From Streptosporangium sandarakinum (GTDB lineage Bacteria; Actinomycetota; Actinomycetes; Streptosporangiales; Streptosporangiaceae), in the NCBI RefSeq assembly GCF_013409935.1, contig NZ_JACCCO010000001.1, positions 434,001 through 498,000 on the forward strand: a stretch of 64,000 bases of DNA. Reading direction: 5' to 3'. Under the pieces are notes generated by a model. That model made no database searches. It saw only the letters and a list, made by a program, of their open reading frames with translations, and was not told the DNA's origin. Positions 8,911 to 17,645 of this stretch are shown here, one piece after another. Positions within the stretch are counted from its first letter, which is position 1; each line of letters starts with the position of its first letter. A program made the translations under genes and the position numbers.

Positions 8911-10488
8911 TCAGGCGGCGCGCTCGGCCGTGATGAAGACGAACGTCCCGCTGCCCGACTCCTCGCGGATCACCATCCCCGCCTCGGCCAGCCAGGTCCG
9001 CAGCTGCTCGGCCTCGAACAGCAGCATGCCCGCGGGGCGGCCGGGGAAGGAGTGGGCGGCCTGGAAGTGCCGGTAGACGGGGTCGGTGTCCCACACGAAC
9101 GTCATCAGCGTGAAGGTGCCGCCGGGGCGCAGGCAGCGGCCCACCTCGGCGATGGCCGTACCGGCGTCGTCGGGGAACGCCTGCAGGGCGTTCCAGCAGA
9201 CCACCGCGCCCAGGCTCGCGTCCCCGAACGGCAGCTCCAGCGCGCTGGCCCGTACGGCCGGCACCTCGGGCAGCTTGCCGCGCAGCGTGTTCAGCATCGG
9301 CAGGCCCATGTCGAGGGCGACCAGCCGCTCGGCGCCGACCGCCTGGGCGATGACGCCGGTCCAGCGGCCCGCGCCGGCGGCCAGGTCCAGCACCGGGCCG
9401 TCGACCGGCCGCACGTGCGCGGCGATGTAGGCGTCCTCGGCGGCGGGCGTCACGGCCGCGTCCCAGTTGGACCCGGCGACCCGCAGGAACTCCGGCCGCA
9501 TGAGGGCCTCGTAGTAGAGGCCCATGGTGGGCATCTCGGCGAGCTTGCGCAGCAGGTTGGCCGACGCCTCGTCGCCGGTGCCGGCGGCGGCGTCGCTGAT
9601 GCCCTCGGTCAGGTCGAGGATGCCGCGGGTGACGGGGTAGGTCACCGCGCAGCGTTCGCAGCGGACGCTGCCGGCGCCGAAGTCCAGGCCGTCGTGGCAG
9701 GCGGGGCAGCGGAACGCGGCGGCGTGCGGGCGGAGCAGCTCCGGCCCGGCCTCGGCGGCGGGCGGCACGGTGGCGCCGGTGTCGGCGGGGTGCGGCACGC
9801 GGGGGATCGCCGCGGGCACGCCGTCGCGCACCGTCCAGTACGCCTTGGCGCCCATGTAGGCCCAGACGTTGCGGGTGTCGTTGCGCCAGTTCACCGTGAT
9901 CTGCTCGGGGCTCAGGGAGGCGATCCACGCCCTGTCGAAGGCCCGCTCCTCGTCGGTGAGCCGCCACACCGACGGCGCCGGCCACACCCGGCCCAGGTCG
10001 GGGTCGGCCGGGTCCAGCTCGCGCAGGCACCGGTCCAGCCGCGACAGGTCGTCCACCGGCAGCTCCAGCCGGGAGACCTGGGCGAGGATCCGGTCGCGGT
10101 CCTCGGGGAAGTGCGCGAGGAGGTAGATCAGCCCCTGGGCCAGCGGCTCGTCGGGCTCGCAGCGGTCCAGCAGGTCCAGGTAGCGGTCCATGCCCTGCCG
10201 TACGGCGGCGCGCACCGGGCTGTCCGGGACGTACGCCTCGGCCTCGGCGAGCAGCCCGAGCAGGACGGCCAGCAGGCCGGCCCGGTCCTCGCCGGCCCGG
10301 TCCAGGCCGTCCACGATCTCGGAGGCGGCGGGCAGCGCGAGGCCGGTCAGCGTGCCGCCGTCCCACACCGCCTCGACCAGCCGCCGGTACGCCTCCCGCA
10401 CCCCGGCGTCCGGCGCGGCGGCGAACTCCTCCACCAGGGCACCGGCGGTCGCACGGGTGCCGGTCGCGTACGTGCTGTCAACGCTCAT
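8911..10488 (-). CDS. Methyltransferase with N-terminal helical domain and zinc ribbon
   Basis: A 525-residue protein in three parts. The first ~240 residues are mostly helical and unassigned. A Trm112-like zinc ribbon follows (CPACHDGLDFGAG then CERCAVTYPV, four cysteines). The last third is a class I SAM methyltransferase (PVLDLAAGAGRWTG, VCWNALQAF, CLRPGGTF). The substrate is unknown. It heads an operon with the FAD oxidase, and a cluster box with a -10-like GATGCT lies 150 bp upstream. The extended start region before 10488 is repetitive and lacks a ribosome site, so the ATG at 10488 was chosen. Confidence 0.75.
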   Translation of the reverse strand: MSVDSTYATGTRATAGALVEEFAAAPDAGVREAYRRLVEAVWDGGTLTGLALPAASEIVDGLDRAGEDRAGLLAVLLGLLAEAEAYVPDSPVRAAVRQGMDRYLDLLDRCEPDEPLAQGLIYLLAHFPEDRDRILAQVSRLELPVDDLSRLDRCLRELDPADPDLGRVWPAPSVWRLTDEERAFDRAWIASLSPEQITVNWRNDTRNVWAYMGAKAYWTVRDGVPAAIPRVPHPADTGATVPPAAEAGPELLRPHAAAFRCPACHDGLDFGAGSVRCERCAVTYPVTRGILDLTEGISDAAAGTGDEASANLLRKLAEMPTMGLYYEALMRPEFLRVAGSNWDAAVTPAAEDAYIAAHVRPVDGPVLDLAAGAGRWTGVIAQAVGAERLVALDMGLPMLNTLRGKLPEVPAVRASALELPFGDASLGAVVCWNALQAFPDDAGTAIAEVGRCLRPGGTFTLMTFVWDTDPVYRHFQAAHSFPGRPAGMLLFEAEQLRTWLAEAGMVIREESGSGTFVFITAERAA

Positions 10489-10512
10489 TGCGGTCCTTTC
10501 GCGAGGTCCATC

Positions 10513-10595
10513 CCGCGGGTCCGGCGCGGGACGCCGCCGCGGGCGCGGAGGTCCGCACCGCGGGTCCGGCGTGGAACGCCGCCGCGGGCGCGGTG
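10513..10595. repeat. Imperfect tandem repeat in the methyltransferase leader
   Basis: Two 36-bp copies with a period of 46 bp (starting 10513 and 10559), differing at two or three bases, between the box promoter and the methyltransferase start. Confidence 0.6.
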
Positions 10596-10636
10596 GCGGA
10601 CGACGCCCTTCAGCATCACACCGGGTCCGCGGACCG

Positions 10637-10655
10637 GGCATCTCCCGGCGTGCGG
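10637..10655 (-). promoter_or_regulatory. Cluster box 3 (zinc-ribbon methyltransferase operon)
   Basis: On the minus strand it reads CCGCACGCCGGGAGATGCC, with -10-like GATGCT at 10617-10612, exactly 36 nt after the GCA. Confidence 0.6.
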
Positions 10656-10710
10656 CGCCGCGTTCCGGCCGCGTGAGCCGAGCGACCGTGCCGCGCCGCC
10701 GCGTAGCCGC

Positions 10711-10758
10711 TCAGTCGCTCAGCCGCGCAGTCGCTCAGTCGCGCAGCCGCGCGTTGAG
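10711..10758. repeat. 24-bp duplication covering the 3' end of the sigma gene
   Basis: The last codons and stop of the sigma factor gene (10735-10758) are repeated imperfectly just downstream (10711-10734). Similar tail duplications occur at 21880-21975 and 50801-50935. Confidence 0.5.
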
Positions 10759-11880
10759 CCGGGCGGCCTGTCGCGTGAGGTGGTCGCGTTCGGGGAGGCT
10801 GGGCGCCGTTCGGGCGGCTTCGGCGTAGAGCCGTGCCGCGGTCGCCAGGTCGCCGTCCCGCTCGTGCAGGTACGCCGTGACGGCGGTGTGGCGGGGCAGG
10901 GCGGGGTCGAGCCCCGCCAGGGCGGCCAGTCCGGCCCGCGGGCCGTCGGCCTCGCCGACCGCGACGGCCCGGTTGAGGCGGGCCACCGGGCTGCCGGTGA
11001 GGCGCACCAGCTCGTCGTACCACTCGACGATCTGCACCCAGTCGGTCTCCTCCGCCGTCGGGGCGTCGGCGTGGAGCGCGGCGACGGCGGCCTGGGCCTG
11101 GAACTCGCCCAGGCGGTCGCGGCCGAGGGCCGCCTGGAGCACCTCGACGCCCTCGGCGATCAGCCGGGTGTCCCACAGGCCGCGGTCCTGCTCGGCGAGA
11201 GGCACGAGCCTGCCGTCGGGGCCGGTCCGCGCCGGACGCCGCGCGTGGTGGAGCAGCATGAGCGCGAGCAGGCCCGCGACCTCCTCATGGTCGATCCTGG
11301 CCGCCAGCCGGCGGGTGAGCCGGATCGCCTCGGCGGCGAGGTCGACGTCGCCGGAGTAGCCCTCGTTGAAGACGAGGTAGAGCACGCGCAGCACCGTGGC
11401 GACGTCACCGGGCCGGTCGAGCCGGACGCCGGATACGGTCCGCTTGGCCCTGCTGATCCGCTGGGCCATGGTCGCCTCCGGCACGAGGTACGCCTGCGCG
11501 ATCTGGCGCGTGGTCAGGCCGCCGACCGCGCGCAGCGTGAGCGCGACGGCCGAGGCCGGTGTCAGGGACGGGTGCGCGCACAGGAAGTACAGCTGGAGCG
11601 TGTCGTCCACCGCCCCGGCCGGGCCGGGCGCGGGCTCGTCCTCGACGCGCGCCTCGCGGTGCCGCCGGGAGACGTCGGCGCGGGCGGCGTCGAGGAACTT
11701 GCGCCAGGCCACGGTGACCAGCCAGCCCTTGGGGTCCCGCGGCGGGTCCTCCGGCCACACGCGCACGGCCTCGACCAGGGCGTCCTGCACGGCGTCCTCG
11801 GCCGCCGCGAAGTCCGCTCCGCGGCGGACGAGGACACCGATCACCGCGGGCACCAGCTCCCGCAGCAGCGACTCGTTCAC
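10735..11880 (-). CDS. ECF RNA polymerase sigma factor, ECF42 type
   Basis: A 381-residue ECF sigma factor with an N-terminal sigma2 region (AAAEDAVQDALVEAVRVWP), a sigma4 helix-turn-helix (LTTRQIAQAYLVPEATMAQRISRAKR) and a ~200-residue helical C-terminal extension including FNEGYSGDVDLAAEAIRLTRRL. In the ECF42 group this TPR-like extension replaces an anti-sigma factor. The GTG start overlaps the stop of the DGPF gene by 4 bp, which is the family's hallmark gene pair. No cluster box lies upstream, so this may be a housekeeping module carried within the cluster rather than its regulator. Confidence 0.85.
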   Translation of the reverse strand: MNESLLRELVPAVIGVLVRRGADFAAAEDAVQDALVEAVRVWPEDPPRDPKGWLVTVAWRKFLDAARADVSRRHREARVEDEPAPGPAGAVDDTLQLYFLCAHPSLTPASAVALTLRAVGGLTTRQIAQAYLVPEATMAQRISRAKRTVSGVRLDRPGDVATVLRVLYLVFNEGYSGDVDLAAEAIRLTRRLAARIDHEEVAGLLALMLLHHARRPARTGPDGRLVPLAEQDRGLWDTRLIAEGVEVLQAALGRDRLGEFQAQAAVAALHADAPTAEETDWVQIVEWYDELVRLTGSPVARLNRAVAVGEADGPRAGLAALAGLDPALPRHTAVTAYLHERDGDLATAARLYAEAARTAPSLPERDHLTRQAARLNARLRD

Positions 11881-12284
11881 TCGGTCACCGTGGGCGGCTC
11901 GACCATGAAGGGGCGCACCTCGAGCCACTCGTGGATCGGCTTCCCGCCCGCGCCCGGAGCCGCGGACAGCTCGCCGGCCAGCTCCAGCGCCCGCTCGTAG
12001 GTCTCGACGTCGATCACCATCCAGCCGGCGATCAGGTCCTTGGTCTCCGCGAACGGGCCGTCGGTGACCGGCGGCCGCCCCTCGCCGTCGTAACGGACGA
12101 ACGTGCCCTCCGGGGAGAGCGCCTTGCCGTCGACGAACTCGCCGGTGCCCTCGAGCCGCGTGGCGAAGTCCTGCATGTACTGCAGGTGGGCCGAGACCTC
12201 CTCCGGCGTCCACTGGTCCATCGGCACGTCGTTGACCGCCGCCGGAGCGCCCCGGTAGTGCTTGAGAAGCAGGTACTTGGCCAT
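11877..12284 (-). CDS. DGPF/YCII-related protein paired with ECF42
   Basis: A 135-residue YCII-fold protein with the diagnostic motif TDGPFAETKDLIAGW. DGPF proteins are the usual partners and proposed targets of ECF42 sigma factors; their biochemical role is uncertain. The stop overlaps the sigma start. The ATG at 12284 was chosen by homology; longer frames upstream run into the promoter region. Confidence 0.85.
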   Translation of the reverse strand: MAKYLLLKHYRGAPAAVNDVPMDQWTPEEVSAHLQYMQDFATRLEGTGEFVDGKALSPEGTFVRYDGEGRPPVTDGPFAETKDLIAGWMVIDVETYERALELAGELSAAPGAGGKPIHEWLEVRPFMVEPPTVTE

Positions 12285-12765
12285 CGTGTTCTCCTCGGTA
12301 CGGTACGGCCCCATTGTGGCCGTGCTCACCCCGGGGACGGAGCCGCGCGCGGGTTCTCGACATCCCGCCGGCACTTTTCTCCGATGGATTTCAGCGCGTC
12401 GGATTCCGGGACCCGCCTCCGGCCGTCACCACCCCGGGGCGTCCACCCCGCCGGACGGGAGCCCGCCCGCCCGCGGACGGCTCGACGCGGAGCTCCCTTC
12501 CTGTGGTTCTCCGGCCTCATCCCGGGCCGGCGCGTGCCTCGCGGCCGTCCCGGAGACGGCGGCGCCTTCTCCGCAACCACGGAGATGCGGGCGTTCCCGG
12601 GGCGACAAATCATGGACGCTGGGCGGGCCCTTTCCCCGGTCCGTTTCCGCGACCTTCCTGTGCGCATCCCCGTTCGCCGGTGCGCGGACCGGCCACCGGC
12701 CGGTCGCGAGCCGACCGCGCCCACGGCCACGCGCCGTGAAAGCCCCGAAAGCAGAAAGAGGTCAC
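12285..12765. promoter_or_regulatory. Control region upstream of the solute-binding protein
   Basis: A 481-bp gap between divergent genes. It contains box 4 with its -10-like hexamer and then a ~145-nt leader before the plus-strand gene. Nothing recognisable serves the minus-strand DGPF gene, and no credible gene was seen. Confidence 0.5.
12571..12589 (+). promoter_or_regulatory. Cluster box 4 (solute-binding protein)
   Basis: Reads CCGCAACCACGGAGATGCG, with -10-like AATCAT at 12608-12613 (35 nt after the GCA). Confidence 0.65.
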
Positions 12766-14217
12766 ATGAAACGCAGGATTCCCATCGAGGTGTGGGTGCC
12801 GGACCTGACCTTTCCCGGCTGGATGGACCGCTGGTACAAGCAGGGCGAGGACTTCGAGCGGGCCCACCCCGAGTACGAGGTGCGGGTGCACGGCAAGGAC
12901 TTCTGGCGCTTCCCCCGCCAGGTCGCGGAGGCGGCGGCCGAGGGCCGCACCCCGGCGATCTCGGAGTACTACTTCTACATGACCCAGGTGGCCCGCGACT
13001 CCCTGGCGCAGGACGGCAGCCCGCTGTTCACCTCGGTGCAGAAGGCCATCGGCGGCCGTACGGAGATCCTCGGCGAGCCCGTCGTGATCGACGACATCAT
13101 CCCGCCGATCCGCGACTACTACACCTACCAGGGCGACCTCGACTCCATGCCGACGGTGGCCACCACGAGCCTGCTGTACGCCAACAAGGGTCTGCTGCGC
13201 CGGGCCGGGGTGACGAAGCTGCCGGAGACCTGGGAGGAGGTCGAGGAGGTCTGCCGGGCGGTCGCCGCGACGGCGGGCGGCCCCTCGCACGCCATCACCT
13301 GGTCCAACCACGGCACGTTCATCCAGCAGGCGGTGGCGTCGCAGGGCGGCCTGCTCGTCGACAACCACAACGGCCGCGCCGGCCGGGCCACGACCTCCAC
13401 CATGGCCTCGCCGGAGATGGTGGCCTGGGCGACGTGGTGGAAGAAGCTGCACCGCGACGGCCACTACCTCTACACCGGCAAGATCCCCGACTGGGCCGGG
13501 ACGCTGCGGGCCTTCGCCGAGCAGGACGTGGCGATCCGGATCTCCTCCTCCAACGACGTGAACTACATGCACCGGGCCGCGGAGGACAACGACTTCGAGA
13601 TGGAGGTCGGGATCTTCCCCTACAACGACCGGGTGCCCTACGTCGGCAACGCGATCGCCGGCACGTCCCTGTGGCTGGCCAACGGCCTGGACGAGGCGAC
13701 CCAGGAGGGGGCGCTGGCGTTCCTGCAGTACCTGCACAACCCGGAGTACGCCGCCGAGCGGCACCGGGCCAACAGCTTCCTGCCGCTGACCTACTCCTCG
13801 GCCGCGCTGCTGGAGGAGGAGGGCTGGTTCGACAGGCACCCCCGCCACCGGGTGGCCTACGACCACGTCATGCGGTTCCCGGCCGGCGCCGTACGGCAGC
13901 GGCCGGAGCTGGCCGGGCGGGTGCCCGCGTCGGAGGGCGCCATCTTCGGCGACTTCGCCGGCAACCAGGACGTCATGACCCGCGCCATGGGCGACATCCT
14001 GGCCCGCGACGCCGACCCGCAGGAGCGCTTCGCCTTCGCCGACGTCGAGGCGCAGCGCCTGCTGGACGTCTACAACGAGTACGCGCTGACCTCCGGGTTC
14101 CGCGACCCGGAGAACAGCCCCACCCACAGCCTCAGCGTGGAGGCGTTCAGCGAGGCCGCGGCCGGCCGCGACTACTCGGCGGCCGACATGGAGGCGGTCG
14201 TGCGGCTCAACGGCTGA
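12766..14217 (+). CDS. Family 1 solute-binding protein without a signal peptide
   Basis: A 483-residue protein with the fold features of ABC sugar-binding proteins (UgpB/MalE type): VEVWVPDLTF-like first strand, TTSLLYANKGLLRRAGV hinge region, LPETWEEVEEVC, and later AGTSLWLANG and ALAFLQYLHNPEYAAERH. It starts MKRRIPIEVWVPDL, so the mature fold begins almost at once: there is no hydrophobic stretch and no lipobox cysteine, and the sequence upstream in frame codes no leader. It should be cytoplasmic. No permease or ATPase genes adjoin it, and it has its own box promoter. Binding of a sugar-bearing intermediate or product is a reasonable inference, as a chaperone or for self-protection. Confidence 0.75.
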   Translation: MKRRIPIEVWVPDLTFPGWMDRWYKQGEDFERAHPEYEVRVHGKDFWRFPRQVAEAAAEGRTPAISEYYFYMTQVARDSLAQDGSPLFTSVQKAIGGRTEILGEPVVIDDIIPPIRDYYTYQGDLDSMPTVATTSLLYANKGLLRRAGVTKLPETWEEVEEVCRAVAATAGGPSHAITWSNHGTFIQQAVASQGGLLVDNHNGRAGRATTSTMASPEMVAWATWWKKLHRDGHYLYTGKIPDWAGTLRAFAEQDVAIRISSSNDVNYMHRAAEDNDFEMEVGIFPYNDRVPYVGNAIAGTSLWLANGLDEATQEGALAFLQYLHNPEYAAERHRANSFLPLTYSSAALLEEEGWFDRHPRHRVAYDHVMRFPAGAVRQRPELAGRVPASEGAIFGDFAGNQDVMTRAMGDILARDADPQERFAFADVEAQRLLDVYNEYALTSGFRDPENSPTHSLSVEAFSEAAAGRDYSAADMEAVVRLNG

Positions 14218-14263
14218 CGTTCCGCCGGCCGGCGTCCCGTCGGCCGGGGGACATGGAGGACCT

Positions 14264-14300
14264 GAGGGGTCCCGGGCGCGGAAGGCGCCCGGGACCCCTC
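14264..14300 (+). terminator. Hairpin after the solute-binding protein
   Basis: Perfect 16-bp arms (14264-14279 and 14285-14300) with a 5-nt loop, 46 bp after the stop codon. Confidence 0.7.
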
Positions 14301-14384
14301 GCGTGTGCCCGGCTTCCCGCGCGGCCTCGCGTACGGCGACCCCCGCGTACGGCCGGGCACCCGCGCGCCCGCACCACCGTGGCC

Positions 14385-14463
14385 GCACGACTCACGGCGT
14401 CCGGAGGCGCGCGGGACCCCGCGCACGACTCACGGCGTCCGGGGGCGGCGCGCGGGACCCCGC
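14385..14463. repeat. Tandem duplication between convergent genes
   Basis: Two units (14385-14422 and 14423-14463) both starting GCACGACTCACGGCGTCCGG, with small internal differences. They lie in the 299-bp gap between the solute-binding protein and the glycosyltransferase, where no gene was seen. Confidence 0.6.
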
Positions 14464-14473
14464 GCACGGCGAA

Positions 14474-14504
14474 GGGCCGGGGCGGACCGTGCCCGCCCCG
14501 GCCC
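14474..14504 (-). terminator. Hairpin after the glycosyltransferase
   Basis: 12-bp arms GGGCCGGGGCGG and CCGCCCCGGCCC at 14474-14485 and 14493-14504, just downstream of the minus-strand glycosyltransferase. Confidence 0.6.
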
Positions 14505-14516
14505 TCACGCGGGTCG

Positions 14517-15833
14517 TCAGCGCCGCCGGTGCTCGGCGGTGAGCTTCTCCAGGTCAGCGACGATCTCGCCCGGTCCGGGCTTGGCCAGCCACTCGGCGTG
14601 GACGGCGTCGGCGCCGGCGCGGTAGGCCGGGTCCTCCAGCACCGCGACGACCTGCTCCCTGACCTCCTCGACGGTCTGCGTCTGGTGGTTCAGCCGCAGG
14701 CCCGCCCGGCGGGCCTCGACGTAGCGGGCCGCCACCTTGGAGAGGATGTGCCGCTCGGCCATCTTGCTGTTCTCACCGTCGGCGACGACGACCCGCTGCG
14801 GCTCGTCGGTGTCGGTGATGATCTGCGGCAGGCCGGCGGCCACCGAGGCCCAGAACGTGCCGCTGGAGCCGTGGTTGATGCTCGCCGAGCAGGTGGGCAG
14901 GAGCTGGACGAGCGGGACGTAGTCGACGGTGCGCACGTTGGCGGGGATGGCGCCGACGCCTTCGAGCTGGTCGGCGTTGAGGGTGGCGACCACCTCGACG
15001 TCCAGGTCCGCGACCGCCTCCAGGATCTTCGGGGTGCGCCACTCCCCCTTGTGGTACGCGCGGGTCGACAGGCCGACCGACAGCGCCAGGCGGGGCCGCT
15101 CGGGCCTGCCGTACAGCCACGCCGGCTTGACGCCGCCGCCGTTGTAGGGGCTCCAGCGGACCGGCAGCGAGGCGATGCCGGTGGACAGCCGCATCTCCGC
15201 GGGCATGGGGTCGACGGTCCACTGGCCGACCAGCAGTTCCTCGTCCACCTCGATGCCGTAGTGCGCGGCGAGCGGGCGCACCGCCTCGGCCAGCGGGTTC
15301 GCCGCCTGCCCGGCGCCGGTACGGCCGGCGTGCGCGGCGAACCTCTCGACGGCCCAGCCGCTGTAGTCGGGGCCCATCAGCACCCGCGCGTGCGCGGCGC
15401 CGCTGGCGCGGGCCGCCACGGCCCCGGCGGGGAACCAGGGGTCCCACAGGACGAGGTCGGGCTTCCAGGAGCGGGCGAACTCGACCAGCGCCTCGTTCTG
15501 CTTGCTGGGCCGCGAGGGCAGGTGGAAGCGGACGGCCATCATGTAGTACTGGAAGAAGACGTCCCAGTTGTCGCGCTCAGCGTCGGGGATCTCCAGGAGC
15601 GTGGCCAGGCGCTCCATCTCGTCGGCCCTGGGGTGGATGTCGTCCCGGAGCCAGCCGTCGGTCTCGGGCTCGCCGCAGACGACCGCGGTCAGGCCGGCGG
15701 CGACGATGTCGTCGGCGGCGCCCGGGGGGCAGGCGACGCAGACCTCGTGCCCGGCGAGCTGCAGCGCCTGGGCGTAGGGGATGGCGGGGTAGAGGTGGCA
15801 CGTCTGCGGCCAGACGCTGAGCATTACGCGCAT
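14517..15833 (-). CDS. EryCIII/DesVII-like glycosyltransferase (GT1)
   Basis: A 438-residue GT-B protein of the antibiotic glycosyltransferase family. The N-terminal acceptor domain starts MRVMLSVWPQTCHLYPAIPYAQAL, and the C-terminal nucleotide-sugar domain carries VDYVPLVQLLPTCSASINHGSSGTFW-type sequence (the HHGG-equivalent is NHGSSG). It would transfer the deoxyaminosugar made by the neighbouring genes to the product. The ATG at 15833 has an AGGGAGA site. It lies 127 bp behind the sugar 3-dehydrase, probably in the same transcript. It is the only glycosyltransferase in the window, so one sugar is expected. No DesVIII-type partner was seen; the P450 at 20248 keeps its heme cysteine. Confidence 0.88.
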   Translation of the reverse strand: MRVMLSVWPQTCHLYPAIPYAQALQLAGHEVCVACPPGAADDIVAAGLTAVVCGEPETDGWLRDDIHPRADEMERLATLLEIPDAERDNWDVFFQYYMMAVRFHLPSRPSKQNEALVEFARSWKPDLVLWDPWFPAGAVAARASGAAHARVLMGPDYSGWAVERFAAHAGRTGAGQAANPLAEAVRPLAAHYGIEVDEELLVGQWTVDPMPAEMRLSTGIASLPVRWSPYNGGGVKPAWLYGRPERPRLALSVGLSTRAYHKGEWRTPKILEAVADLDVEVVATLNADQLEGVGAIPANVRTVDYVPLVQLLPTCSASINHGSSGTFWASVAAGLPQIITDTDEPQRVVVADGENSKMAERHILSKVAARYVEARRAGLRLNHQTQTVEEVREQVVAVLEDPAYRAGADAVHAEWLAKPGPGEIVADLEKLTAEHRRR

Positions 15834-15960
15834 TGGCTGTCTCCCTTGGAACATCGCTTACCTGGTGGCCTGGGGCGTCCGGACCCCGTGGGGGCGGTGG
15901 AGGCCGCCGGGCCCGGCGCGGCCGGTCATCGGCGCGGGCCGCCGGGCCCGGTCCGGCCGG

Positions 15961-17265
15961 TCATCCGCGCGCCCGCACGAACTCCTTGATGGAGGAGACG
16001 ACGTAGTCGATCATCTCGTCGGTGAGGCCGGGGTAGACGCCGATGTGGAACGTCTGGGTGGTGATGACGTCGGTGTTGGTGAGCTCCCCGACGATCCGGT
16101 ACTCCCGGTCGGTGTAGGCCGGGTGCCGGATGATGTTGCCCGCGAACAGCCGGCGGGTGCCGATCCGGCGGTCCTCCAGGAAGTCCACCAGCTCCTTGGC
16201 GCCGAACGGCGCCTGCGGGTCCACGGTGAGGACGAAGCCGTACCAGCTCGGGTCGCTGCGCGGGGTCGCCTCGGGGAGCACCAGGTGCGGGACGCCGTCG
16301 AGTCCCTCGCGCAGCCGGCGCCAGTTGCGTCGCCGCGCGGCGCAGAACTCGTCGATCTTGTCGAGTTGGCTCAGGCCGAGCGCGGCCTGCAGCTCGGTGA
16401 TCTTTAGGTTGTAGCCGACGTGCGAGTAGATGTACTTGTGGTCGTAGCCCTCCGGCAGCGTGCCCATCTGGTAGCTGAAGCGCTTGAGGCAGGTGTTGCT
16501 CTCGCCGGGCTCGCACCAGCAGTCGCGCCCCCAGTCGCGCAGCGACTCCACGATGCGGGCGAAGGCCAGGTTGGAGGTGACGACGCAGCCGCCCTCCCCC
16601 ATCGTCATGTGGTGCGCCGGGTAAAAGCTGATGGAGGCCATGTCGCCGAAGGTGCCGGTCGGCTCGCCGTCGTACTTCGACCCCAGGGCGTCGCAGTTGT
16701 CCTCGATCAGGAAGAGGTCGTGTTCCGCGGCGAGCTGCGCCATCTCCGCCACCGGGAAGGGGTTGCCGACGGTGTGCGCGATCATGATCGCCCGCGTCTT
16801 CGGCCCGATCGCCCGCTCCACGGCCTCCACCGTGGGGTTGTACGTGCCGAGCTCCACGTCCACGAAGACCGGGACCAGGCCGTTCTGCAGGATCGGGTTC
16901 ACCGTGGTGGGGAAGGCCGCCGCGACCGTGATCACCTCGTCGCCCGGCCGCAGGCGCATGTCCCCCAGCTTCTGGGAGGTCAGGGCGGAGACGATGAGGA
17001 GGTTGGCCGAGGAGCCGGAGTTGGTCAGCAGGGCCTTGCGCCGCTTGATCTTCCGGGCGAAGACCGACTCGAACTTCCGTGCCCGGCTCCCGGCCGCCAC
17101 GCGCAGGTCCAGGGCCGCCTCGACCAGCGCCACCCGGTCCTCGACGTCGTGCACCGCGCCGGTCGGCCAGATCTCGGTGACCCCGGGCACGAACTCCCCG
17201 CTGGTCTGGACGTCCTGGTGATACTTGCGGACCTCGTCCAGGATCAGAGCCTTGTGATCGTTCAT
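15961..17265 (-). CDS. E1-type NDP-4-ketosugar 3-dehydrase (PLP/[2Fe-2S], RfbH/SpnQ family)
   Basis: A 434-residue DegT/DnrJ/EryC1-fold enzyme. The PLP-binding lysine of sugar aminotransferases is replaced by His (H218 in SFYPAHHMTMGEGG), as in E1 dehydrases. The iron-sulfur motif C-X57-C-X1-C-X7-C is intact (Cys191, 249, 251, 259). Family members remove the 3-OH of NDP-4-keto-6-deoxyhexoses with electrons from a reductase, which is not in the window. Here the nearby genes predict a UDP-pentose substrate, which would be unusual. It is transcribed minus, with the glycosyltransferase behind it. A box at 17449-17467 points at it across a ~155-nt leader. Confidence 0.88.
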   Translation of the reverse strand: MNDHKALILDEVRKYHQDVQTSGEFVPGVTEIWPTGAVHDVEDRVALVEAALDLRVAAGSRARKFESVFARKIKRRKALLTNSGSSANLLIVSALTSQKLGDMRLRPGDEVITVAAAFPTTVNPILQNGLVPVFVDVELGTYNPTVEAVERAIGPKTRAIMIAHTVGNPFPVAEMAQLAAEHDLFLIEDNCDALGSKYDGEPTGTFGDMASISFYPAHHMTMGEGGCVVTSNLAFARIVESLRDWGRDCWCEPGESNTCLKRFSYQMGTLPEGYDHKYIYSHVGYNLKITELQAALGLSQLDKIDEFCAARRRNWRRLREGLDGVPHLVLPEATPRSDPSWYGFVLTVDPQAPFGAKELVDFLEDRRIGTRRLFAGNIIRHPAYTDREYRIVGELTNTDVITTQTFHIGVYPGLTDEMIDYVVSSIKEFVRARG

Positions 17266-17448
17266 GTACGGTCCTTGTCTCGATCGGCGGGTGCCGGGGC
17301 CTTCCGGCGTGGCGGCCGCGGCGCGGGAGAACGGCGCCGCCGGCGCCCCGGCCGCCGTGACCGGCGCCTCGCGGAGCCGCGGGTGCCGGGCGCGGAGGGG
17401 CGCCTTTCCGGCCGCACCGCCCCAGCATTCGCCACGGCGGCCGGGCCG

Positions 17449-17467
17449 CGCATCTTGTGGATTGCCG
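17449..17467 (-). promoter_or_regulatory. Cluster box 5 (3-dehydrase/glycosyltransferase operon)
   Basis: On the minus strand it reads CGGCAATCCACAAGATGCG; -10-like AATGCT at 17429-17424. Confidence 0.65.
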
Positions 17468-17498
17468 GGTTTCCGGGCGGCCCGCACCCCCTCCCATC

Positions 17499-17517
17499 TC
17501 GCAATCCAGGAGATGCG
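17499..17517 (+). promoter_or_regulatory. Cluster box 6 (nucleotide-sugar dehydrogenase operon)
   Basis: Reads TCGCAATCCAGGAGATGCG; -10-like GACGAT at 17537-17542. The centre of the box would lie near -41 of the implied start site. Confidence 0.7.
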
Positions 17518-17645
17518 GTGCGGGACGGCCAAGAATGACGATGCGCTAGAAGACGCATGCCAGGGCGATCGACGGACGGAAACGAAAATGGACGCGCCCT
17601 GACCACGGAAATCAATTCTCATTATTTCTTCCGATAGGAGCGTCG

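Larger units (their letters stand above)
17266..17645. promoter_or_regulatory. Divergent control region of the two sugar operons
   Basis: A 380-bp gap with two boxes 31 bp apart in back-to-back orientation (17449 minus, 17499 plus). Each has an nAnnnT hexamer 36 nt on (AATGCT at 17429-17424; GACGAT at 17537-17542). This is the clearest example of the paired arrangement. No gene seen. Confidence 0.65.
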
